From Mycoplasma sp. UBA710 (lineage in GTDB: Bacteria > Bacillota_I > Bacilli_A > Mycoplasmatales > Metamycoplasmataceae), in the NCBI GenBank assembly GCA_002298905.1, contig DBMA01000007.1, positions 1-27,006 on the forward strand: a stretch of DNA of 27,006 nt. The letters are read 5' to 3'. Both the position numbers and the translations under genes were made by a program. Each line of letters begins with the position of its first letter. Within the stretch, counting starts at the first letter, position 1. Below are positions 1 through 9,969 of this stretch, piece after piece. The notes below the pieces were generated by a model. That model was given only the letters and a program-made list of their open reading frames with translations. It did not search any database and had not been told where the DNA came from.

Positions 1-501
1 TTACCAGAAAAAATAAGTGACACTTATACTTCAATTACTGAAGAAGAGTTTATTAGATTAATGAATGTTATGAATTTTGGTTACACAGGAATTAATGGTC
101 AAGGAAATATGATTTCAGATCGTGATATTAATAACATTATCGTTAACACATCAAGTGCCACTCGTGAAAAATATAATATAAAATATTTAATTGATCAAGG
201 ATATATTACTTTCTATAGTAACAACATTGAATTCAGTTGAAATCAAGTACAAGATAATGATGGTAATTGATTAATTAGTCCTGGAACATTAAGTAATGGA
301 GACCAAATTACAATTAAGTATGCAGATCCAACAATGTCATCTTCATACTCTTGAGCAGCTCCTGAAGTTAGTGGACTAAAAGATAAGTCAGATAGCATGT
401 CATTACTAGCTTATGTTGGTATTGGAGTAGCATCATTTGCAACTTTAGGAATATTTGCAATTATTTATTTTGTTGCAAGAAACAAAAAATTAAGAAAGTA
501 A
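1..501 (+). CDS. C-terminal part of a membrane-anchored surface protein (5' end outside window)
   Basis: The open frame runs from the window edge to TAA at 499-501 (166 codons visible) and needs TGA read as Trp at three places. The visible part is a polar, Asn/Ser/Asp-rich extracellular-type sequence. A short linker (DKSDSMS) follows, then one hydrophobic segment of about 22 residues beginning LAYVGIGVASF, then a basic tail ending ARNKKLRK. This is the layout of a protein exported by an N-terminal signal and held by a C-terminal transmembrane anchor with a positively charged cytoplasmic end. No enzymatic motif is visible and I do not recognise the family. The N-terminal part, including any lipobox or signal peptide, lies upstream of the window. 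A terminator follows directly. Confidence 0.75.
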
Positions 502-515
502 ATTTAAAATAACAT

Positions 516-540
516 AAAAACCAGCCTAGTGTTGGTTTTT
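516..540 (+). terminator. Rho-independent terminator after the surface-protein gene
   Basis: A 10-bp stem (516-525 with 531-540, one G-T wobble) and a 5-nt loop end in a run of T that continues to 542. It lies 14 nt after the stop codon at 501, which is the classic intrinsic terminator arrangement. Confidence 0.85.
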
Positions 541-589
541 TTATAGAAAAAAATATATATTTTAATTTGTAATTTTTATATTTTTCCTA

Positions 590-598
590 TGTGGAAAA
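590..598 (-). other. Candidate DnaA box
   Basis: On the minus strand this 9-mer reads TTTTCCACA, one mismatch from the consensus TTATCCACA. It lies 24 bp upstream of the DnaA-domain-I-like reading frame at 622. The position recalls the boxes in front of dnaA at mycoplasma origins. I found no cluster of further boxes around it, so an active origin here is unlikely; it may be copied along with the dnaA-like fragment. One 9-mer in AT-rich DNA can also occur by chance. Confidence 0.3.
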
Positions 599-621
599 TA
601 TATTTGATAAAATACATAATT

Positions 622-895
622 ATGAGTTTAAGTATTGATAATTTAAATACCGAATTAGTACTAAAAAAGCTAAAAGAAGTGTCAGATGATCAAACATATA
701 ATTCTTTTTATAAAAGTGCCAAAATAGCTTTATCTGCTAATAATAAGAAAGTATATTTTATTCTAGCAACATCTAATGATGCAAAATATATAAGAAAAAA
801 ATTTTAATCAAAATATTATTGAAACAATTCAATATGTTTTTGGTATTAATTCAGAGTCAATAATTGTCAGAAGATTACATTGAAGCAGATTTTAA
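622..895 (+). pseudogene. Frameshifted fragment resembling DnaA domain I
   Basis: A frame opens at ATG 622 (MSLSIDNLNTELVLKKLKEV) and stops at TAA 805-807. The same protein continues one frame over from 806 (NQNIIETIQYVFGINSESII) to TAA at 893-895. The break sits in an A7T4 homopolymer run at about 795-805, so a single-base slip explains it. The joined sequence of about 90 residues fits the N-terminal domain of DnaA (helical start, a 'sFyksAKi' helix, an 'nkkVYFilats' strand, then 'i.kkFnqniietiqyvFG'). The family match is from recall and is moderate. Nothing resembling the AAA+ or DNA-binding domains follows. From 896 to 1012 I see only AT-rich DNA with stops in all frames. An in-frame ATG at 589 is less likely as the start. 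Confidence 0.5.
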
Positions 896-1012
896 TAGAG
901 ATGTAATTTTGTTTCTTTAGATAGAAAAAACTTATTTTTTACATGCTATAGGAAATAAATTATTAATATTTATATAAAACACTTTTATTAATTTATTTTC
1001 AAAAAGCAATAA

Positions 1013-1060
1013 AAAAAATCACAATTGAATTTTGATTTAACAACATAATTGTGATTTTTT
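1013..1060. terminator. Bidirectional terminator between the dnaA-like remnant and gap
   Basis: A perfect 14-bp inverted repeat (1013-1026 with 1047-1060) around a 20-nt loop has A-runs on the left and T-runs on the right. It can therefore terminate transcription from both strands. On the minus strand it lies 30 nt beyond the gap stop codon, so it is probably the gap terminator. Confidence 0.85.
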
Positions 1061-1090
1061 TATTAAAAATTAAGATTAAAATTTAATGAA

Positions 1091-2104
<1,014 letters not shown>

Positions 2105-2192
2105 TTTAATTTTTTCCTTTTTCCTTTTTTAAAAATTTATATTTATATAAATACATATTTTTAATATTTAATTTTTTTTTTAAAAATATATA

Positions 2193-2213
2193 GGTGAAAA
2201 TAATATATTCACC
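2193..2213 (-). terminator. Weak terminator-like hairpin before gap
   Basis: A 6-bp stem GGTGAA/TTCACC with a 9-nt AT loop lies just past the stop codon at 2222 of the upstream gene. On the minus strand it is followed by TATATATTTTTAAAAA, a poor T-tract. It probably ends, or partly ends, transcription of the long operon and separates gap from it. The gap leader (2105-2160) holds TATAAA-like -10 candidates, but none stands out. Confidence 0.45.
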
Positions 2214-2221
2214 ATAAAAAA

Positions 2222-2917
2222 TTATACAAAACTTTTTACTATTGTAATAAATCCTGTGTATCAATTAATAAGATCATAACGATAATTGTATTTTTTTACT
2301 TCTTTAACTAATTTTTTTAAACTTTTTTTATTAGATTTAGTATTTGCAATAATAAACATTCCATCTTCTTTTAATTTATTTTCATATTTTAAAAACAATA
2401 AATTAAAATTTTGATTAGCATTAAGAGCTAAAATAGCATCATAAGATTGAAGTTCATCATAATTTTTTATCAAAGTAATTTTATGATGAGCAATATCATT
2501 ATTTTTAATTAGTTTTTGATAATTTTCCTTATCAAAATTATTTTCTTCTACATAAACAACTGTATTTGCTTTATTTGATAAAACAATTGATTCATATAAT
2601 TCTACATTTGATATCATTAAAATATTTTTGTATTCATTTCTTATGCAAGTATTGATACAAAATTCAACAATTTCATGACTTATACTATTTGTCAATATTT
2701 TTTTCAAATTCTCATCACTTTTACCAAAGTCTTCTCTATTAATCATTTTTTGTTCAGAAGCTTTGTGAAGCAATTCATTTTGTATTAATTGTTGTGATGC
2801 ATTAATTTCTTTTCTCTTTTGTTTTATCTTAATTAAAATAATGATAAATACTATAAGTGCAATAGCAGGAAATGCTATAGCTGTTGCAATTAAAAAAATT
2901 CTTAATCCATTATCCAT
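2222..2917 (-). CDS. Membrane-anchored putative methyltransferase-like protein (BC85_0335-type)
   Basis: The 231-aa protein includes one Trp encoded by TGA near its end (INWYTGF). Residues about 6-30 form one strong transmembrane segment (LIATAIAFPAIALIVFIIIL) followed by a basic, probably cytoplasmic stretch. The remainder looks like a Rossmann-type alpha/beta domain: KNILMISNVELYESI resembles the first strand and loop of a SAM-dependent methyltransferase, YDAILALNANQNF the acidic strand-4 region, and LKEDGMFIIANTK the strand after it. The canonical glycine-rich SAM loop is not clear. I recall a mycoplasma family called 'BC85_0335 putative methyltransferase' with this layout, but cannot confirm it here. 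The gene is last in the rimP-to-mnmG cluster, 6 nt after its neighbour. The substrate is unknown. Confidence 0.6.
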
Positions 2918-2923
2918 ATTTAC

Positions 2924-3181
2924 TTACTCATCTTCATTTTGATTATTTTCTGCATTTCATTCATTAAATATTTTTTCTACTAATTCTCATTCATCTTCTT
3001 CAATTTGTCTTAAAGAATTATCTTCATTTAATTTAGCCCCATATACAACATCATTAATTTCATATAAAATAAATTGGTCTCCATTTTCTTCAAAAGTAAA
3101 TACTATATTAGCATTCACTTTTTTGCCATCTTTTAATTCAACCTCAATAATATTATTTTTTAAATTTTCTTTATTATTCAT
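2924..3181 (-). CDS. Small acidic protein, DUF1292/YrzB-like
   Basis: The 85-aa soluble protein has two TGA-encoded Trp near the C-terminus (DEWELVEKIFNEWNAENN). Its N-terminal half consists of short strands (IIEVELKDGKKVNANIVFTF, then DQFILYEINDVVYGAKL), and its tail is acidic. The pattern of a 'FTFEENGDQFILYE' core with a conserved acidic end resembles DUF1292 (YrzB) proteins of Firmicutes, whose function is unknown. The start codon lies 1 nt after the stop of the zinc-finger gene, so the two are probably translationally coupled. No catalytic motif is visible. Confidence 0.6.
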
Positions 3182-3182
3182 T

Positions 3183-3623
3183 TTATTTCATTTCTAAAGG
3201 AACGGAATTAAATAATGATCATTTTAATTCGCTTCTAATTTTGTTAGCTTGCTCTTGATTAATTACAAAAGCTTTTTCGTTTAATTCCTTATCAATTATT
3301 AATTTTTTCTTTATAGCTTCAAAATTTAATAAATCAATTTGTAATTTATTAATAATCATAATATGAGGTTTAGGATCTGTAGCAAAAAGTCCGTGAATTT
3401 TATAAATTTGATTTTCTACTTGTTTGATTTCAATATTAATCTTAATAATATTTTCTTTAATTTGATTTAAAGTATTTGTAATACTTTTATTAAAACAATC
3501 TTCACACAATAAAATAAAAGAATCTTTATTTATTTTTTTGTTACATTCTTTACAAATTACATCATTAGTTTGATTTTTACTATTTTCTTTATTTAAATTT
3601 ATTTCTTTATCAATTAATGACAT
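3183..3623 (-). CDS. Small zinc-finger / coiled-coil protein of unknown function
   Basis: The 146-aa product begins with a four-cysteine knuckle, CKEC (Cys 24, 27) and CEDC (Cys 40, 43), consistent with a zinc ribbon or treble-clef finger. A long helical, Ile/Lys/Glu-rich stretch with coiled-coil heptads follows (about residues 48-80 and 95-130). One Trp near the C-terminus is encoded by TGA. The start chosen is the second of two overlapping ATGs (3623 rather than 3626) because GGAG then lies 6 nt upstream. The gene overlaps the end of mnmG by 17 nt. The layout suggests a nucleic-acid- or protein-binding adaptor; I do not recognise the family. Confidence 0.7.
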
Positions 3624-5455
3624 CATTATCTCCTTTTTTATATTTTAAGTTAATATAAAATAAAATTACTTCAATATCTGATGGATTAATTCCGCTAATT
3701 CTTGATGCTTCCCCAAGTGTTCCAGGTTTAATTTTACTTAATTTGTCTCTGGCTTCTAATGATAAATTAAGAATTTTTTGATAATCAATATTAGAGGGAA
3801 TTTTTAATTTTTCTAGTTTAAGCATTTTGTTAGCAGAACGATTTTGTTTATCTATATAACCTTCTAAACGAACTTTGGTGATTAATTCTTCTTTATATTC
3901 ATAATCATTAATAAAATCTCGATAATCAACATCAGGTCTTGCAATAACTTTTAAAAGTGATGAACCATTTAATATATTATATTTTTTTGCTAGTGGATCG
4001 TTAGATGAAATATATTTATTTTTTAATTCTTCTATTTTGGCATCTATTGAGAGATATTTATTTTTAATATTATTATATTCTTCATCAGAAATCATATTAG
4101 CATATCTTGCATATTCACACATTCTTAAATCAGCATTGTCATTTCTTAATAATAATCGATATTCAGCTCTTGATGTAAGCATACGATAAGGTTCTTTTGT
4201 ACCTTTTAAAACTAAATCATCAATTAATACTCCAATATAAGAATCATTTCTTTTTAATACTATTGGATCTTTATTTAATAGTTTTAAAGAGGCATTAATT
4301 CCTGCCACAATACCTTGTCCTGCAGCTTCTTCATATCCACTTGTTCCATTTATTTGACCAGCAAAATATAAATTTTTAATTTTCTTAGATTCTAATGATT
4401 TTTTGATCTGTCCCGATTCTAGTGCATCATATTCAATTGCATAACCATATTTTTGTACTCTGCAATTTTTTAATCCTGGAATAGTTCTTAAAAATTGATC
4501 TTGAATATCAACTGGCAAAGAAGTAGAACATCCATTGATATAATAAATATCTTGTTTAGCAGTTTCAGGTTCAAAGAAAATTTGATGTCTTTCTTTGTGG
4601 GAAAATTTTACAATTTTGTCTTCAATTGAAGGGCAATAACGAGGTCCAATCCCTTCAATTAAACCTGAATACATTGCAGATTTTTTAATATTTTTTTCAA
4701 TAATTTCATGTGTTTTTTTATTTGTATAAGTTAGTCAGCAATGAATTTGATTAATAATTTTATTTTTATTTTTAAAAGAAAAAGCAAGATTTTCTGGAGG
4801 TAAAATTTCTTCTTCTAATTCATTTCATTCAATTGAATCAGCATATATTCTTGCTGGTGTTCCTGTTTTTAAACGAATTAATTTAATTCCATTTTTTATT
4901 AATGAAGATGATAAAGAAGAAGTAGTTTTTTCATTATCTGGTCCACTAATTTTTATATCATGACCAACCAAGATTTTTGAATTCATATAAACACCAGTTG
5001 TAATTACTACAATAGGTGCTTGAATTAGTTTATTTTTTTCTAAAAAAACACCTTTAATTTCATTATTTTCTTGATAAATACCTTCTACTAAATCCTCAAT
5101 AATTGTAATATTTTTATTTTTATTTATTTCTTTAAGGACAATTTGAGAATATTTATCTTTATCAATTTGAGCTCTAAGAGCTCTTACAGCAGGTCCTTTA
5201 GAGGTGTTTAACATTTTAATTTGAATTGTAGAAAGATCAGCAAAAATACCCTGAACTCCACCTAAAGCATCAATTTCTCTTGTAATAATTCCTTTAGCAG
5301 GTCCACCAATTGATGGATTACAAGGAAGCATTGCTAATTTATTTTTATTTAAGGAAATAAGAGCAACATGAAAATTATTTTTTGCAATAGCAAAAGCAGC
5401 CTCAATTCCTGGCGTGACCACCACCAACAACTATAGCATCAAATTGGTTACTCAT
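3607..5455 (-). pseudogene. mnmG: mnmG (gidA), tRNA uridine-5-carboxymethylaminomethyl modification enzyme, with an apparent frameshift at codon 15
   Basis: MnmG, with MnmE, installs the (carboxymethyl)aminomethyl group on U34 of tRNAs reading split codon boxes; it binds FAD. From ATG 5455, preceded by AAAGGAAAGGA, the frame reads MSNQFDAIVVGGGHA and then hits an extra base: plus strand 5411-5412 is GG where one G would give GGGHAGIEAAFAIA. Downstream everything matches MnmG: MLPCNPSIGGPAKG, ALGGVQGIFAD, IKMLNTSKGPAVRALRAQ, KTGTPARIYAD, GLIEGIGPRYCPSIEDK, FAGQINGTSGYEEAAGQG, MLTSRAEYRLLLRNDNADLR and an intact C-terminus (SRISGINPSDI). With one base removed the product would be 615 aa, normal for the family. 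As written, translation reads a few residues out of frame; an internal TTG at 5430 would omit the FAD-binding GxGxxG. It is either a sequencing error or a real lesion. The gene overlaps rbfA by 8 nt. Confidence 0.85.
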
Positions 5456-5798
5456 TTTTTTCCTTTCCTTTTATTTGTCTTAAAATAGCTTCTATTTTTT
5501 CACCTTTTTTAGATACATCATCTATTTCAAATATAATATTAGGTATTTTTCTTGCTTGATAGTCATAATTTGCAAGTTCTTTTCTAATGTAACCTTTAAT
5601 GTTATTTAAAGATTCTAAAGATTTTTTTTCATTTTGATTAAATAGTACATAAACTTTTAAATTAGATCCATCATTTGATAATTTAGCATCAATAACTGTC
5701 ACATTTTTAATGTTAGAATTTTTAACATCTTCATTAATTATTTTAGCTATTCATATTAGATAATTATTTTCTTTTTTTCTTCTTTGAATTTCATTCAT
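5448..5798 (-). CDS. rbfA: Ribosome-binding factor A
   Basis: RbfA binds the 30S precursor and helps mature the 5' end of 16S rRNA. The 116-aa product has the normal length and the KH-like features of the family: N-terminal IQRRKK, the segment IINEDVKNSNIKNVTVIDAKLSNDG, the strand VYVLF, then KGYIRKELANY and the family-typical RKIPNIIFEIDDV. The start at 5798 restores the conserved N-terminus, and Trp 16 is a TGA. It starts 2 nt after the infB stop codon and overlaps mnmG at its 3' end. The order infB-rbfA is conserved across bacteria. Confidence 0.95.
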
Positions 5799-5800
5799 TA

Positions 5801-7612
5801 TTATTTATTTATCAAAACATTTTCATATGTTTCAATAATATCTCCCTCTTTAATATCATCAAATTCTTTAATATGTGTACCAAATTCTTTTCCTTTTTCA
5901 ATTTTTTTAATAGCGTCCTTACCATGTTGTAATGTTTCTAAAATTCCTTCATGAATAACTTTGCCATTTCTTATTAATTTCATTTTAGTATTTATTTTAA
6001 TTACACCATGTGTTGTTAAGCAACCTGCTATGTTACCTACTTTAGAATAAAAAAATATTTTTTGAATAACAGCTTCTCCAACTTTAATTTCTTCATATTC
6101 AGGCTCGCCATAAGATTTAATAATATTTTCTACTTCTTCAATAATTTCATAAATAATTGAAGAGGTTTTAATAATAATTTTTTCTTGAGTTGCTTGATTG
6201 CGAATTGCAGCATCTACTTTTAAGTTAAAAGCAAAAATAATAGCATTTGATGCTTTTGCTAATAAAATATCTGAATTTGTTATTGCTCCACTTGAATATC
6301 TAACAATATTAATAATAACATCTTTATTTGACAATTTAGATAATGAGTACTTAATTGCCTCTGCAGTTCCTTGAACATCAGATTTAATAATTAAATTAAT
6401 TATTTTCTTATCAGAAGCATTATTTAAATTAATATTTTTATTAATAAGTTCGTTTTGTTTATCCGAAAAAGCTTTTTTGTTGGCCAATTTTTTGGCAAAT
6501 TTTTCATCTTCAAAACCTAAAAATTTATCACCAGATTTGGGTAAATAATTTAGTCCAGTAATAATAACAGGAGTACCTGGTCCTGCAGATTCAATTTCTT
6601 TTCCTTCAATATTTAATAAAGTTTTAATTCTTCCAAAATTTGAACCAGCAACTATAAAATCTCTTTTATAAATAGTTCCATTAGTAATCATTAATGTAGC
6701 AATAGTACCTTTACCTGTTAAAATATTGGCTTCAATTACTGTTCCAATAGGTGAACGATTTTTATTTGCTTTTAAATCTAAAATATCAGCTTGTAAAATA
6801 ATTGCTTCAAATAAATCTTCAATTCCTTGTCCTGTTAAACCTGAACCATAAATAAATGTAGTGTCTCCACCTCAATCTTCTGCTAAAATATCATATTTTG
6901 ATAAATCACCTTTTACTTTTTCAGGATCAGCATTTGTTTTGTCCATTTTGTTTATAAACACAATAATAGGAACTTTGGCAGCTTTTGCATGATCGATGGC
7001 TTCTATTGTTTGCGGCATAACACCATCATCAGCAGCAACAACTAAAATAACAATATCTGTTATTTTAGCTCCATTTAATCTCATTGCTGTAAAAGCTTCA
7101 TGACCAGGTGTATCTAAAAAAGTGATTAATCTTTTTTTATGATTTACTTGATAGGCTCCTGTATGTTGAGTAATACCACCTGCTTCAGTGGAAGTAATAT
7201 TAGATTTTCTTATTTTATCTATTAATGTAGTTTTTCCATGATCAACATGTCCCATTATAGTAATAATTGGAGGACGAGGAACTAAATCTTTTTGATCATC
7301 ATTAATTTCAAAATGATCCATAAAATTAGATTCATTCAATTCAATTTCTTTTTGGAAATCAAAACCATATTCAAGACAAATTTCAGCAATCTCTTCCTCA
7401 GATAAGATGGAGTTTAAGGTATACATAATACCTTTTTTAAATAAATTTGTCAAAATTTCATTAGTAGATTTATTAATTCTTTTTGCAAATTCATTAACAC
7501 TCATTGGACCTGTGAAAATAAACACTCCATCTTTTAGTTCTACCTTAATATCAACTAATTGACTTTTAATTTCATCATCATTTGAAATTCTTTTACTTTT
7601 TATTTTTGACAT
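5801..7612 (-). CDS. infB: Translation initiation factor IF-2
   Basis: IF-2 is the GTPase that delivers fMet-tRNA to the 30S subunit and drives subunit joining. The 603-aa form is short, as usual in mycoplasmas: a brief N-terminal region with an IF2-N domain (about residues 35-85), then the G domain with GHVDHGKT (121-128), DTPGHEAF and NKMD, then domains II-IV ending with the C2 fMet-tRNA-binding domain. I chose ATG 7612 because AGGAGG lies 9 nt upstream. A TTG at 7621 is in frame but sits directly on that Shine-Dalgarno sequence. Three or more Trp codons are TGA, e.g. [14 protein letters not shown]. The gene overlaps rnpM by 20 nt. Confidence 0.97.
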
Positions 7613-7859
7613 ATTTATCAACCTCCTCTCTTAATTGATTATATATATCCGGAAGAATATTTTGCTTAAAAGATTTATTTAAATATTTTTTTTTGAATAA
7701 TTCATTAATAATTTTTAGATCATTTGTGCAATAAGCACCTCTTCCATAAATTTTTTTATCTTTTTCAAGAACAATTGTTTTATTCTTTAATAAAACAAAT
7801 TTAATTAATTGATTTGTTGGTAATATTTTTCCAGTTACAATGCATTTTCTTGAAATCAT
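7593..7859 (-). CDS. rnpM: YlxR-family RNA-binding protein (RnpM)
   Basis: The 88-aa product belongs to the YlxR (DUF448) family, described as an RNA-binding modulator of RNase P. Family motifs are clear: [19 protein letters not shown] at the N-terminus and [16 protein letters not shown] in the middle, the two strand-loop regions that bind RNA, followed by a basic C-terminal helix. It sits between nusA and infB, which is the conserved position in Firmicutes. It is 20 nt downstream of nusA, and its 3' end overlaps the infB start, so translation is probably coupled. Confidence 0.92.
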   Translation of the reverse strand: MISRKCIVTGKILPTNQLIKFVLLKNKTIVLEKDKKIYGRGAYCTNDLKIINELFKKKYLNKSFKQNILPDIYNQLREEVDKYVKNKK

Positions 7860-7879
7860 AAATATTTATCATTTAAATT

Positions 7880-9379
7880 TTAAAAATCATCATCAAAATC
7901 ATCAAAATCATATTCACTTAAATCAATATCACCCACTAAATCTTTATCAAATTTAAAATTTTCATTAACATGTTTAATTTCACTAGTGTTAATTTTTTGA
8001 TTATTATTATGATCTAATTTATCATCATGTAAATTTTCGAAATCATCATTATGTTTTTCGTTTTTATTATTAATTGTAAATTGAGAATAGTCAACAGGAG
8101 AATAAGATAAAATTTCTGAATTATATTCATCAATTTCTTTTTCAAAATCCATTAAACTTGAATAATTTGAATTTTTTCAATTATTTCTATTACTATTTCC
8201 TCTTCTATTTCCATTATTCATTGGTTTTCTTGTAGGAACAAAGCCTTCATCAATGCTATTTAATTCTTCTTTAGTTAAATTTCCATTTCAATGGATAGGA
8301 ATATTATTTTCAATAGCATATGAATATGAACAAATATCAATGTTAACTCTAATTAATTCTACAGTTAATTTAACATTAGCACCCTTTTTACCAATTGCAA
8401 TTGTATTGTGTTTATTTGGCACAACAACTAAATAATCATTAGAACTTGATTTTTTATTAATTGAAACAATTTTGGCAGGACTTAATGAATTTGCTATATA
8501 TTCATAAATATTATCTGAATATAGAATAACATCAATTTTTTCACCAATTTCTTGAGAGACTCTATCTATTCGATCACCATTTTTTCCTACAATACATCCA
8601 ATTACATCAATTTCTGCTTCTAATTTAGGATTTTTTCTAAATGATATTTTAGCTCTTTCACCTTTAATACGAGAAATACTTACAATTTGAATATCACCAT
8701 TTTCAATTTCTGGAACTTCTCTTTTTAAAATTTCTCTAATTTTATTTGGAGAATCATTTGAAACAAGAACTTGATAACTTTTAGAATTTTCATATACTTC
8801 TTCAATTGTTACATTATGATATTTTTTATCTGTTAATTTAATTTTTGGATTTTGGTATTTTGAGGGCATATAACAAAGAGTTCCATCTTCTAATAAAAAT
8901 GTTGCCCCTCTTCCATCAAAATCTTCTTCTAACTTAGCTTCTACCACAGTTCCTATTAAAGGTTGATATTTTTCATAAATTCTTCTTTTTTCTCAATTGA
9001 TTATTTCAATTCTAAATGATTGTTCAATTTTAGAATAAAGTGATCTAGAGAAATTATCAAAAGAAATTTTTGATGCAACAGTATTTCCTATTTTTACATT
9101 AGGATCAATTTCTCGAGCTTTAGATATATGAATATCAACAATTTCAGAATCATTTTTATACTCTTCTTCATCAGAAATTACCATTTTTTTAAGATTCATT
9201 AGAATTAATTCATCATCCTTAATTTCAAGTGTAATTTCAGCATCGGGGTCTAATTGAGAATTTACGATTCTTTGAATAGAATTTTTTAGAAAATCTATAA
9301 TTATTTTTCGATCAATATTTTTTGTTCTAGAAACAAAATTGATTAATTCCAAAATATTTTTTTTATTTTGTAAAGCCAT
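7880..9379 (-). CDS. nusA: Transcription termination/antitermination factor NusA
   Basis: NusA binds RNA polymerase and controls pausing, termination and antitermination. The 499-aa protein has the standard order: the N-terminal RNAP-binding domain (about 1-130, NKKNILELINFVSRTKNID), an S1 domain (about 135-205, starting LIGTVVEAKLEEDFDGRGA) and two KH domains (about 210-365, with IVGKNGDRIDRVSQEIGEKI and IAIGKKGANVKLTVELI). The last 120 residues are a low-complexity tail rich in Asn, Asp and Arg that ends in an acidic stretch (DFDDFDDDF). Such tails occur in mycoplasma NusA proteins but are not conserved. Several Trp are TGA. The start is 1 nt after the rimP stop codon, with AAAGGA upstream. 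Confidence 0.96.
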
Positions 9380-9380
9380 T

Positions 9381-9818
9381 TTATTTTTCCTTTCTTAATT
9401 TTGCAGTTGTTTTTATAAAAGAAATATCTTTTTTATCTATTTTTAATTTTTGCTTCCTTCCTTTGTTATTAATTTTTATAACAATATCATTAATATTATT
9501 TTCTATTAAATATCCTTCTCATTCTATTTTGTTTAAGTAATGTTTGTGTGTTTTTACTAATAAATATTGATCGATAAATAAATTAATATTTTTTAATTCA
9601 ATTTCTTTTTCAGTACCTGATGAGTAAATATTTAAATAGTAATTAATATTGCTATCATCAATTTCGTTAATTAAATTAAGAATAATTTTTGACTTTTCTT
9701 CAATTTGAATTAATGATGATTCAGGAATTTCAATATCTAAAAATGTTAAGCCTTCTCTTTTTACAAATTGAATTGAATTAATTTTAAAATCAATTTTTTC
9801 TTTTAATTTTTTAATCAA
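9381..9818 (-). CDS. rimP: Ribosome maturation factor RimP
   Basis: RimP assists assembly of the 30S subunit. The 145-aa product is divergent, as usual in mycoplasmas, but has the expected N-terminal alpha/beta domain (GLTFLDIEIP, then NYYLNIYSSGTEKEIEL, the remnant of the DVSSPG region) and a small C-terminal SH3-like domain (HYLNKIEWEGYLIENNINDI, then KKDISFIKTTAKL). There is no ATG near the 5' end. TTG at 9816-9818 has GGAG 6 nt upstream, so TTG is taken as the start codon. It is the first gene of the nusA-infB cluster, a universally conserved position that supports the call. Confidence 0.88.
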
Positions 9819-9836
9819 TTTACTCTCCTAATTAAT

Positions 9837-9864
9837 AGAAAGATTGCTTTTTAGCAACCTTTCT
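9837..9864 (-). promoter_or_regulatory. Hairpin in the 5' leader of the rimP-nusA-infB operon
   Basis: On the minus strand an 11-bp stem (one G-U pair) closes a 6-nt loop UAAAAA, 18 nt before the TTG start of rimP. The downstream side has only UAUUAAUUAGGAGAG, without a T-tract, so it is not a typical terminator. It lies between the -10 box at 9885-9890 and the Shine-Dalgarno sequence. It could stabilise the messenger, pause RNA polymerase or bind a product of the operon. Confidence 0.55.
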
Positions 9865-9884
9865 CTATTCAATTTGTAATTTAA

Positions 9885-9890
9885 ATTATA
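9885..9890 (-). promoter_or_regulatory. -10 promoter box of the rimP operon
   Basis: The minus strand reads TATAAT here, in the context TTTTAGTATAAT. Predicted transcription starts about 7 nt further on, near 9878, giving a leader of about 60 nt that contains the hairpin. No recognisable -35 box is present. Confidence 0.6.
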
Positions 9891-9941
9891 CTAAAATTTA
9901 ATTAAAAATTTTTAATTAATCTTTATTAAATTAAACATAGA

Positions 9942-9950
9942 TGCTATAAT
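9942..9950 (+). promoter_or_regulatory. Extended -10 promoter of deoA
   Basis: TGCTATAAT is a perfect extended -10 element (TGn plus TATAAT). Transcription would start near 9957, leaving about 12 nt before ATG 9970 and no Shine-Dalgarno sequence. It is divergent from the rimP promoter in the same 150-bp intergenic region. Confidence 0.7.
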
Positions 9951-9969
9951 AATTTAAAATTTGAATTAT

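Noticed and set aside
589..621. ATG 589 as the start of the DnaA-like fragment
   Set aside because: The added 11 residues do not look like DnaA, and the stretch overlaps the candidate DnaA box and AT-rich promoter-like DNA.
5430..5430. TTG at 5430 as the true start of mnmG
   Set aside because: It would leave out the FAD-binding loop, and the preceding bases from ATG 5455 encode the conserved MnmG N-terminus in another frame, with a good Shine-Dalgarno sequence.
9837..9864. Reading the rimP leader hairpin as a T-box or metabolite riboswitch
   Set aside because: The leader is too short (about 60 nt) and shows no T-box sequence or multi-helix riboswitch core.
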